The notes beneath the pieces were generated by a model. The model saw nothing but the letters and a program-made list of their open reading frames with translations. It was not told where the DNA came from and did no database searches. This document shows, in pieces, positions 56,548-63,224 of a stretch of 63,224 bases of DNA. The DNA lies in contig NZ_JAEFCD010000030.1 in NCBI RefSeq assembly GCF_016405965.1, forward strand, positions 1 through 63,224, given 5' to 3'. The translations under genes and the position numbers were made by a program. Within the stretch, counting starts at the first letter, position 1, and each line of letters begins with the position of its first letter. The stretch is from Alteromonas sp. IB21 (GTDB lineage Bacteria > Pseudomonadota > Gammaproteobacteria > Enterobacterales > Alteromonadaceae).

Positions 56548-57435
56548 CTAAAAGATCTCTTTTGCTGAGCTAATAATATGTCCACTCAGCGTGTACTCTG
56601 CGCGACTTTTGCCTGTGATTGCGTAGTATCGCTCGCTTAAAGCCTCTGCTTTGCCAATACAATGTACATTGTATTGTTTTTCTACATGCTCGGTTATCGC
56701 CGAAGGGGCGCAAAATACACCAAAGTTTTCGCTACCAAATAGTTTTAATAAGGCACTATCGTCGAATTCTGCCACAATTTTGGGGTACAGTTGCTCCGTT
56801 GCTAGCCAGCTCGATAGGGCGTGTCTTATACCCGATGTGTTACCCTGCATTAAAAGTGGCATGTGGTTCAGGCATTCTGGAAAGCGCTGATTGGCGGCAA
56901 GTGGTTGCTTGGCAAAAAAGCTTAGCGAGCTTTCACCAAGGAAGTAGCTGTTTGCGTTTACTTGCGTGCCCGGCGCAATTCCTCTGTCAGCCACAATGAA
57001 ATCGATTGCGTTAATGGCCAGTTCTTTTAATAGTCCATCGAAGCTATCTTCTCTTATCACAAACCTTACATCGGAAAATTTGCGCATGGTATCGTGCACA
57101 AAATCGTAAAAAAGCACTTTAGGAATTCCATTTGTAATACCTATTACAAATTCTTTCGTATTCACTTCATCGCTATTGTTAAGTATTTCAGCCAGTTGAT
57201 TACCCTTATGAAATATTTCGCTGGCATACTGGTATGTCACTTTGCCTTTTGCGTTTAGGTATAGGCGCTTATTTATTCTATCGAACAAGGAGTAACCTAG
57301 CTGACTTTCAAAAGTACTCAGTTGCCCACTCACTGTTTGAGGAGTAACGTGAAGTAATTTTGCAGCTTTTGCGATACTGCCTTCGCGGGCGACAAGATAA
57401 AAATAATAAAGATGATGATAGTTTAGATGATGCAT
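56548..57435 (-). CDS. LysR-type transcriptional regulator, NhaR-like
   Basis: A 295-residue regulator. The N terminus reads LNYHHLYYFYLVAREGSIAKA, very like E. coli NhaR (INYNHLYYFWHV), followed by the winged helix-turn-helix KLLHVTPQTVSGQLSTFE. The rest is the usual effector-binding region, including AEFDDSALLKLFGSENFGVF, again matching NhaR. NhaR senses sodium and controls nhaA; no antiporter is present here. It is divergent from the export operon at 57650 with 214 bases between, the classic arrangement for a LysR regulator and its target. The signal is unknown. Confidence 0.85.
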   Translation of the reverse strand: MHHLNYHHLYYFYLVAREGSIAKAAKLLHVTPQTVSGQLSTFESQLGYSLFDRINKRLYLNAKGKVTYQYASEIFHKGNQLAEILNNSDEVNTKEFVIGITNGIPKVLFYDFVHDTMRKFSDVRFVIREDSFDGLLKELAINAIDFIVADRGIAPGTQVNANSYFLGESSLSFFAKQPLAANQRFPECLNHMPLLMQGNTSGIRHALSSWLATEQLYPKIVAEFDDSALLKLFGSENFGVFCAPSAITEHVEKQYNVHCIGKAEALSERYYAITGKSRAEYTLSGHIISSAKEIF

Positions 57436-57649
57436 ACTTTTATCAGGTACTCGATTATTGAAGTATTAGACAGCAGAAATGTACTTTGCCCCCATTATTT
57501 CTAAACGTAATTATTTTCGATGAAGTATGAAGAATATAACAGATTTATTCTAACTTGCTATTGCAATACACTACATATCGTTGCTGTTGATTTGTACAAG
57601 CAGCGCGTTTCTCAAGTTTTTAAGCTAGCGGTATTTTGAAGACATAACT
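57436..57649. promoter_or_regulatory. Divergent promoter region, NhaR-like gene/export operon
   Basis: A 214-base AT-rich region between the divergent regulator and the export operon. LysR proteins usually bind such regions and repress themselves while activating the divergent genes. I cannot point to a specific T-N11-A operator or to convincing -35/-10 pairs. Confidence 0.45.
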
Positions 57650-59377
57650 ATGGCTAAACCAATAGATTTACGTAAAACGCGAAAGACTCTCTTTTCCTTA
57701 CTAAGACCCGAGGCTGGCTTTTTTTGGGTTGCTATCGCCTATGGCGTAGCAATCAGTTTAATGACACTCGCAGTGCCCATCGCGGTTCAAACCCTCATTA
57801 ATAGTATCGCTAACATAGGCTCTACCCGCGCCGTAGTTATTCTGGCCGTTGTATTATTCCTTACCTTATTTATATCGGGTGTGTTTAGTGCGCTTCGCAT
57901 GCGGGTTATGGAGTTTTATGAGCGTAAGGTATATGCGCGACTAACCGCTGATCTTGGCCTTAAAACCATATTAGCGCCCCATAGCTTCTTTGAAGGGCGC
58001 CAAAACGTCAGCATCACCCAGCGTTATTTTGACATTATGACGTTTCAAAAGAACATGCCGTCTTTAATGATAGATGGCTTTGCGTTGGTACTTCAAATGC
58101 TGGTGGGCTTTACCTTGGTGTCTTTTTACCATCCCGCGTTGTTTGCATTTAACGTGGTGCTTTTACTTACCATGTATGCGGTGTGGAAACTGTGGGGGCG
58201 CGGCGCTAAACGCACGGCCATCGAGCTTTCTCATGCTAAATATGACTCTGCTAAATGGCTACACGATATTGCCATTGCCCATGAGTTTTTCAAATCGGCC
58301 GATCATGTGGAATATGCGGGGCGCAGCACGGAAAACTACATTAGTAACTACGTGCAAAAGCATAAGAACCATTTTCATTACACTTTCTCACAGGTAGTCA
58401 TGTTCTTGTTAATGTACGCTGTCGCTAGTGCTGCTTTATTGGGTATCGGCGGTGTTCTCGTTGTGCAGGGAGAACTTTCAATTGGTCAACTTGTTGCTGC
58501 TGAGCTGGTAATGTCTGCCGTATTTTTTGGGCTATCCCGTTTCACGCAATATTTGAAGTTATATTATGAGCTATACGGCGCTGCTGAAAAATTAGGTGGT
58601 GCCTTGGCCATGCCTCAAGAAGAACTGAATACTTCAGAACATATCCCTGCCTCTTCAAGGCTCGTGTTTAACGATGTTGACCTAAAACACGGTAACGATC
58701 ACTGTCTTCTTAACGTTGTTTTTGAGCCGAGCACAAAGTATTTCGTCACTACCGATAAAAGCTGGGTACAGAAACAGCTTCTTGGATTACTCAAGCAGTA
58801 TGACCGCGTTAAGTCGGGCGATATATTACTTGGTGAATTGAGCTTGAACGACTACGACACCCATGAACTTAGACAAGCGGTGACGATATTAGATCGTTCC
58901 TTAATTATAGAGGTCTCCATAGAACGCTATTTAAAGCTGGCTCACCCGCAAGCCAGTATTGCTGATATCCGTGCCGCACTAGCGGAGGTAGAGATGACGA
59001 AGGTTATCGATAGTCTGCCAGACGGACTCCAAACCAAAGTGTCTGTGTTAGGTGCACCATTGCAGCCCCTCGAGTTTTTACTGCTTAAACTTGCTGCAGC
59101 CATTATAGCTAAACCAAAACTGCTTATACTTAATCAGCATTTTGATGCTATTCCCATTGAGATGCGAGAACGGCTGCTTAGACGCTTAAGTAAATATGAT
59201 TTCACCGTGATGTATTTTACTAATATGCCGATACCTGATTGTTTCGAAGGCGTGCTTCATTTACACGACAATGCGACCGAAATGCTTAACGAGTATGTTG
59301 AAGATACAGTGCCAACGCGCGCAAATGTGCAAAGTGACACGAGCGATAACTCGAATAACAATAAGGAGGGTGAGTAA
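57650..59377 (+). CDS. ABC-exporter-like protein with degenerate ATPase domain
   Basis: A 575-residue protein. The N-terminal ~310 residues form a type-1 ABC exporter membrane domain (hydrophobic segments near 22-45, 60-80, 130-175 and 245-285). The C-terminal domain (from about 337) keeps the ABC fold outline but not its catalytic motifs: Walker A is TTDKSWVQKQ instead of GxxGxGKST, Walker B and the catalytic base are LLILNQ (Asn495, Gln496) instead of hhhhDE, the LSGGQ signature is LQPLEF, and the switch His is replaced by Asn in YFTNM. ATP hydrolysis is therefore very unlikely. It is intact, in frame and co-operonic with HlyD- and TolC-like genes, so it appears maintained as a pseudo-ATPase. 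Confidence 0.85.
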   Translation: MAKPIDLRKTRKTLFSLLRPEAGFFWVAIAYGVAISLMTLAVPIAVQTLINSIANIGSTRAVVILAVVLFLTLFISGVFSALRMRVMEFYERKVYARLTADLGLKTILAPHSFFEGRQNVSITQRYFDIMTFQKNMPSLMIDGFALVLQMLVGFTLVSFYHPALFAFNVVLLLTMYAVWKLWGRGAKRTAIELSHAKYDSAKWLHDIAIAHEFFKSADHVEYAGRSTENYISNYVQKHKNHFHYTFSQVVMFLLMYAVASAALLGIGGVLVVQGELSIGQLVAAELVMSAVFFGLSRFTQYLKLYYELYGAAEKLGGALAMPQEELNTSEHIPASSRLVFNDVDLKHGNDHCLLNVVFEPSTKYFVTTDKSWVQKQLLGLLKQYDRVKSGDILLGELSLNDYDTHELRQAVTILDRSLIIEVSIERYLKLAHPQASIADIRAALAEVEMTKVIDSLPDGLQTKVSVLGAPLQPLEFLLLKLAAAIIAKPKLLILNQHFDAIPIEMRERLLRRLSKYDFTVMYFTNMPIPDCFEGVLHLHDNATEMLNEYVEDTVPTRANVQSDTSDNSNNNKEGE

Positions 59378-60430
59378 GTGAATAACGCAGAACGTCGCTT
59401 TTTAGACAACATTACCTCATTGCCTTCTTTGAAAGTGCCAAAGCTTCACAGAATAATTACCGGCATTATCATATTCTTGGTGATTGCCGCGGGAATGATT
59501 TTGTATTTCACGCCTTGGATCCAAACCGCTTATGGCACAGGAATGGTGGACTCTCTTGATCCGAAAGACAGAACCCAGCCAATTAACGCGCTTGTGGATG
59601 GGCAGGTAAAGCAATGGCATGTTAGGGAAGGGCAGCAGGTTAAAGCCGGCGAACCCATCGTCACGCTTATCGATATTGATGCGCAGCGCCTTGAGAAACT
59701 GCAGTCTCAGCTTACCGCCGCGAACTCGAAAAATATAGCGAACGAAACCGCAGTAAGAAACGCTGAGAATAACTTAGCGCGCCAAAAGTCTTTGGAAGAG
59801 CAGGGGCTGGTATCGCGAAAAGAAGTAGAGAAAGCTGAGATAAAAGTACAAGAGTTGCGGGCTAAGGTGGCAGCGTCTGTTTCTGAAATCAACGAAGTGA
59901 GTATGACCTTGTCACGTCAATCTACGCAAACCAAGTTTGCGCCGGTAGACGGTACCGTAGTGCGTTTATTGTCGGGTGGCGTATCTACCTTTGTTAAGTC
60001 TGGTGATATTTTAGGGCAATTTATACCAGAAGATGCAAAGCGTAGTGTTCGTGTGACGGTAAGAGGGTTAGACGCACCACTCGTTAAACCTGGTGCAAAG
60101 GCGCGCTTGCAATTTGAAGGCTGGCCCGTTTTTCAATTTAGCGGGTGGCCCGGCAGTGCAATTGGTACTTTCGGTGGCGAAGTGGTGTATGTAGAGCCAG
60201 TCGCGAACCCTACCGGAGATTTTAACGTGTGGATAAAGCCAGACGAATCAGATATTCCATGGCCAACGGAAAGCTCGGCCCGTTTGGGAAGTCGGGTGAA
60301 GGCATGGGTACTATTAGAAGAAGTTCGCTTGGGCTATGAGATGTGGCGTCAGCTCAATAATTTCCCTCCGTTGCCTACGCAAGATTCTGCATCGGGCGGT
60401 TCGAAAAACGCTGGAGCGTCCATATGGTAG
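59378..60430 (+). CDS. HlyD-family periplasmic adaptor (membrane fusion protein)
   Basis: A 350-residue protein with one N-terminal membrane helix (about 26-46), a lipoyl-like half motif (VDGQVKQWHVREGQQVKAGE), a coiled-coil hairpin (about 105-170, ENNLARQKSLEEQGLVSRKE) and the second lipoyl half (FAPVDGTVVRLLSGG). It would bridge the inner-membrane ABC-like protein to the TolC-like channel. The start is GTG at 59378, directly after the upstream TAA, with a near-perfect AAGGAGG at 59363-59369. It overlaps the next gene by 7 bases. Confidence 0.9.
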   Translation: MNNAERRFLDNITSLPSLKVPKLHRIITGIIIFLVIAAGMILYFTPWIQTAYGTGMVDSLDPKDRTQPINALVDGQVKQWHVREGQQVKAGEPIVTLIDIDAQRLEKLQSQLTAANSKNIANETAVRNAENNLARQKSLEEQGLVSRKEVEKAEIKVQELRAKVAASVSEINEVSMTLSRQSTQTKFAPVDGTVVRLLSGGVSTFVKSGDILGQFIPEDAKRSVRVTVRGLDAPLVKPGAKARLQFEGWPVFQFSGWPGSAIGTFGGEVVYVEPVANPTGDFNVWIKPDESDIPWPTESSARLGSRVKAWVLLEEVRLGYEMWRQLNNFPPLPTQDSASGGSKNAGASIW

Positions 60431-61854
60431 TGCGAAGGACTACAGTCGTCGTTGCAGCTTATACGTTGCTATCAGCATTGTGTAGCTTTGCTGCAAGTGC
60501 TCAGTCGGCGGAAGGAAAGCAAGCGCCATCCATTGAAGCATTTATCGATAGCATGGTGAATTATCATCCTTATGTGCTAGCAATTAATGAAGGTAATTAT
60601 CAAGCCGCCGCAGAACTTGAAATAGCGAGAAGCAGCTTCGACCCCTTTATTGAGCAAAAGACGAAAAGTCGCGTTTCAGGTTATTACGACGGCACAAACT
60701 TAACCCAGCGGTTTACTAACCCTATAGAGGATTACAACGCGTCGGTATTTGGTGAGTACCGCATTGCAGCTGGAGACTTTCCTGCTTATGAAGGTGATTA
60801 CGACACACTCTCTGGCGGCGAAGCAAGCGTTGGTGTGGCAATGTCGTTGTTACAAAACCGAGAGATAGATAAACGTAGAACTGAGCTTAGAAATGCAGGG
60901 TTGGCCACATCCCAGTGGCAAGCATTAGCTACAAGCCTTATTAATGATTTTATTTATAAAGGTGTGAGTGAATATATAGCGTGGTATGAAAGTGCTCTGC
61001 AAATACAAGCGGCTTCTGAGCTTCTGGCGACAGCGTCTGAACGGGAAGATGCCTTAGTTACTCGTGTAGAGAAAGGTGACTTGGCCAGTATTGTGCTCAC
61101 GGAGTTTAAAGCAAACCTGTTACAGCAGCGGTTAACGCTAGCCGAGCTTAAACAAAAAAGAGACATGCACGCGCAAATGCTGTCGTTTTATTGGCGCTCA
61201 GCAAACGGCGACATGATTGCGCTTGATAGCGATAAACTGCCAGCTGATATAAATTGGCCCTACTGGATAGGGAACGGTCAACTGGTTACCCTTCGCAACG
61301 CGTTGCGTAGTCACCCAGAATTAGACGTGATGAAGCTAGAGCAGCAGGTGGTTCAAAATAAGGTAGCGCTAGCAGATAATGCACTACTCCCTAAGCTTGA
61401 TCTCACGGCATCAATTGCCAGAGACGTTGGCGCAGGCTCTGAATCTTTAGAGGGCACAGAAACAAAAGTTGGCTTGTCATTTTCTTATCCTCTTGGTAAC
61501 AGAAAGGCCAAAGCCGAACGCGCTCAGCTGCAGTCTAAGCAACGAGAGCTCTCACATAAACTCACATCTACCGAACAATCAATAGTGCAACGTTTTGAGC
61601 AAGCATTGATTTACTGGAGCCAAGCGAAAGATATTGTGGCGCTTCAAAGTGAAAACGCCGCATTAGCAAAAACCTTGTCTGTGGTAGAAAAAACACGGTT
61701 TGATGCTGGCGACAGCGATATGTTTGTTTTAAATGCAAGGGCGCAAAACGAAATTAAAGCGAAGATAAAAGAGATCAAAGCTAAGGTAGACTTATTAAAA
61801 GCAGAACTCATGCTATATAAAGAAGCGGCGTTACTTTACTCCCATACTAAGTAG
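60424..61854 (+). CDS. TolC-family outer-membrane efflux protein
   Basis: A 476-residue outer-membrane channel subunit. It has a signal peptide (about 1-27, ending SAQS), two repeated OEP-like helical regions (about 165-245 and 370-470) and the connecting beta segments (LPKLDLTASIARDVG, TKVGLSFSYPLGNRKAKAERA). The ATG overlaps the HlyD-like stop by 7 bases. This completes a tripartite export operon, ended by a strong bidirectional terminator. The cargo is not evident. Confidence 0.88.
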   Translation: MVVRRTTVVVAAYTLLSALCSFAASAQSAEGKQAPSIEAFIDSMVNYHPYVLAINEGNYQAAAELEIARSSFDPFIEQKTKSRVSGYYDGTNLTQRFTNPIEDYNASVFGEYRIAAGDFPAYEGDYDTLSGGEASVGVAMSLLQNREIDKRRTELRNAGLATSQWQALATSLINDFIYKGVSEYIAWYESALQIQAASELLATASEREDALVTRVEKGDLASIVLTEFKANLLQQRLTLAELKQKRDMHAQMLSFYWRSANGDMIALDSDKLPADINWPYWIGNGQLVTLRNALRSHPELDVMKLEQQVVQNKVALADNALLPKLDLTASIARDVGAGSESLEGTETKVGLSFSYPLGNRKAKAERAQLQSKQRELSHKLTSTEQSIVQRFEQALIYWSQAKDIVALQSENAALAKTLSVVEKTRFDAGDSDMFVLNARAQNEIKAKIKEIKAKVDLLKAELMLYKEAALLYSHTK

Positions 61855-61977
61855 CATGTTGAGTAACAGCAACTAAATGCGAGTCTCTTTCTTTTTAAAT
61901 GTTTCTGTCGTTTTCCGTGGTGCTGTTGTTTTCAATGTAAAACCCTAGCCAAGCTAAGACACAAACCAGAGTAAAGA

Positions 61978-62010
61978 AAAACGGCGTATTGATTTCTCAA
62001 TACGCCGTTT
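61978..62010. terminator. Bidirectional intrinsic terminator
   Basis: ACGGCGTATTGA (61981-61992) pairs perfectly with TCAATACGCCGT (61997-62008) around a 4-base loop. On the minus strand it runs into TTTTTCTTT and on the plus strand into TTTATTATAA. It ends both the export operon and the convergent gene at 62041-62853. Confidence 0.93.
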
Positions 62011-62040
62011 ATTATAAGGGGCTCTATTGGTTAATAAGGG

Positions 62041-62853
62041 CTAGTTGTCGACCGCACTATCAAAGTCTTCTTCAGATAAACCAGCTGACATAGCATATTC
62101 TTTCAACTTGTCGTGGGTTACGCCCGCGTGTTGTGCCGTACTTAAAATGCGAATAACTTGTTCGCGCTGTTGAGATGATTCTCTAACTGCTGTTTCCACA
62201 ACCGTTTGTGCTTCATTAGGGAATACAGCCAGTAGAGCATCAACCACATATTCGCCGACAAAGGGCACAGCGTTAAGTGCACTTGTCATTATTTCAACGA
62301 TGCGATTAGGGTGTTCTTGAGATAGCGTTTGAACAATACTGTCTGCAGCATCAGGTTGAGTTAACACCGCTACGCGAACTATTTCATCTAACTCTTCAGG
62401 CGTTGACACCGCCGCAGCTTGCACAACAAAGTCAACATACGTCGGTTCAGCTTTAATGGCTAACTGAACGATGTTAGGACAACTGCTTACTTCTTTCTCT
62501 ATGGCGAGTTTAACGATTTCCTCGGTAGAAGAAGGTTGCGCTGATATGGCGGCGAAAATAATCTCCCGATATTTATCAGGGTAGGTATCCAGTGCAATGT
62601 CGACGATAGAAACTACTTCCTGAGGATAGTGACCAGCGATAGAGCTAATAGCACGTCCTACAGACATGGTTTGATCGACTTGACGTTTTAGAAAGGCTGT
62701 TTGAAAGCGATTCGACGCTTCAACGGATTTTTCTACGCTCGCTGAAGTAGATGGTTCGATAACTTCATTAGAAGAAGCGTCTTGCGCCATTGCCACATAA
62801 CTAACTTGAGAAGCTAGTACTGCTGCTGATAGCAATGTAAGAGTTCGTAACAT
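62041..62853 (-). CDS. Exported alpha-helical-repeat protein of unknown function
   Basis: A 270-residue protein with a signal peptide (about 1-23, ending VAMA). The mature part consists of degenerate helical repeats of about 33-36 residues, each with a pattern like IVxxALxxxPDxxxEIVxAA (YPQEVVSIVDIALDTYPDKY, EELDEIVRVAVLTQPDAADS, HPNRIVEIMTSALNAV). This is reminiscent of HEAT-like or PPR-like scaffolds. No catalytic motif is visible. Its plus-strand neighbours end at the shared terminator. A periplasmic binding or scaffold role is possible, but unproven. Confidence 0.7.
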   Translation of the reverse strand: MLRTLTLLSAAVLASQVSYVAMAQDASSNEVIEPSTSASVEKSVEASNRFQTAFLKRQVDQTMSVGRAISSIAGHYPQEVVSIVDIALDTYPDKYREIIFAAISAQPSSTEEIVKLAIEKEVSSCPNIVQLAIKAEPTYVDFVVQAAAVSTPEELDEIVRVAVLTQPDAADSIVQTLSQEHPNRIVEIMTSALNAVPFVGEYVVDALLAVFPNEAQTVVETAVRESSQQREQVIRILSTAQHAGVTHDKLKEYAMSAGLSEEDFDSAVDN

Positions 62854-63145
62854 AAACCCACCTTTATAATTATTGCGTAGTCAATTTTTGACACAACCAG
62901 TATTAATACATTTATAAAGAACGCAAAGCATGGGTCATTTACGCTTATATACATTCTTATACGTATTCCCTTACGCAAGCTTAATTATCTATTTCTTACA
63001 TCAAGCGCTAATATATTAACGGCAGGATCAAATACTACTTTATGAACGACTACTTTATAGGATCTGAGTTCCCATCCTATTAGTAATTAGTCCATATTGT
63101 CTACTAATTATCACATTTGAATGAAAAATAGACGGTTAGTTCAGT
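62854..63145. other. Intergenic region before rrn-like promoter
   Basis: About 290 AT-rich bases with no credible gene. The left part should hold the promoter of the minus-strand gene at 62041-62853. I see no tRNA or other RNA gene here. Confidence 0.5.
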
Positions 63146-63205
63146 TTTTTCATCTTTTTTAAAAAAGTAGTTGACGTGAGCGCTCATTTCCCTAAAATGC
63201 GCATC
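63146..63205 (+). promoter_or_regulatory. Strong rrn-P1-like promoter reading out of window
   Basis: TTGACG (63171-63176) and TAAAAT (63193-63198) are 16 bases apart. A run of A and T just upstream (TTTTTTCATCTTTTTTAAAA) looks like an UP element. The bases after the -10 are GCGCATCCGC, a GC-rich discriminator as in ribosomal RNA promoters under stringent control. The expected product is a 16S-23S-5S operon (or tRNA genes) starting right of the window; none of it is visible here. Confidence 0.75.
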
Positions 63206-63224
63206 CGCTTCGGGGGAAAAGCAA

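Noticed and set aside
62854..63224. tRNA or rRNA gene within the window
   Set aside because: No cloverleaf or 16S 5' end is visible before the window ends; only the promoter and the start of a leader are present.

Overview
The window looks like a chromosomal surface-polysaccharide (O-antigen or exopolysaccharide) island of a marine gammaproteobacterium, most likely Alteromonas or a close relative in the Alteromonadales. This rests on the moderate, AT-leaning base composition, an NhaR-like LysR regulator, a GlyGly-CTERM-like giant secreted protein, an rmlACDB cassette and an rrn-type promoter at the right edge. Genus is inferred from family resemblance and was not tested by a search.

Layout. 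(1) 1-6640: mobile-element boundary. An IS66-family transposase gene, then an AlgI/AlgX-like O-acetylation pair on the minus strand, then a decayed IS66 3' remnant directly abutted by an IS3-family element (IS407-like) whose orfB is frameshifted. (2) 6800-11600: gmd (GDP-mannose 4,6-dehydratase), a nucleotidyltransferase-like/kinase fusion, a LicC-like nucleotidyltransferase and an unassigned protein. (3) 11670-39000: a 27-kb block of exported proteins splitting gmd from fcl. It has a lipoprotein, a ~3980-residue adhesin-like protein with 13 tandem 97-residue Ig-like repeats, a small exported protein, an endosialidase-chaperone (S74) protein, a dioxygenase-SDR fusion, a di-heme cytochrome c peroxidase-like protein, a CRTAC1-like FG-GAP/UnbV protein, a GT32 fragment, and convergently a metzincin-LRR-FG-GAP protein of 1490 residues. 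(4) 39200-55200: fcl, gmm, an unassigned protein, six glycosyltransferases, one sulfotransferase plus a truncated second one, a DUF2304 protein, rmlACDB (dTDP-L-rhamnose) and ugd (UDP-glucuronate). (5) 55500-63224: ordinary flank with a YkgJ-like protein, a small ORF, an NhaR-like regulator, a tripartite export operon whose ABC subunit has lost its ATPase motifs, an alpha-helical-repeat exported protein, and an rrn-like promoter pointing out of the window.

How the genes fit together. gmd, fcl and gmm make or control GDP-fucose and GDP-mannose; rmlACDB makes dTDP-rhamnose; ugd makes UDP-glucuronate. The glycosyltransferases would use these sugars, and the sulfotransferase and O-acetylation pair could decorate the product. 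No Wzx, Wzy, Wza/Wzc or Wzm/Wzt is visible, so export must be encoded elsewhere. The exported-protein block could be surface material deployed with the polysaccharide, but that link is inferred from position only. The points most worth attention are the ATPase-dead ABC exporter operon, the dioxygenase-SDR fusion beside the di-heme/CRTAC1 pair, the metzincin-LRR chimera, and the recently expanded repeats of the giant protein.
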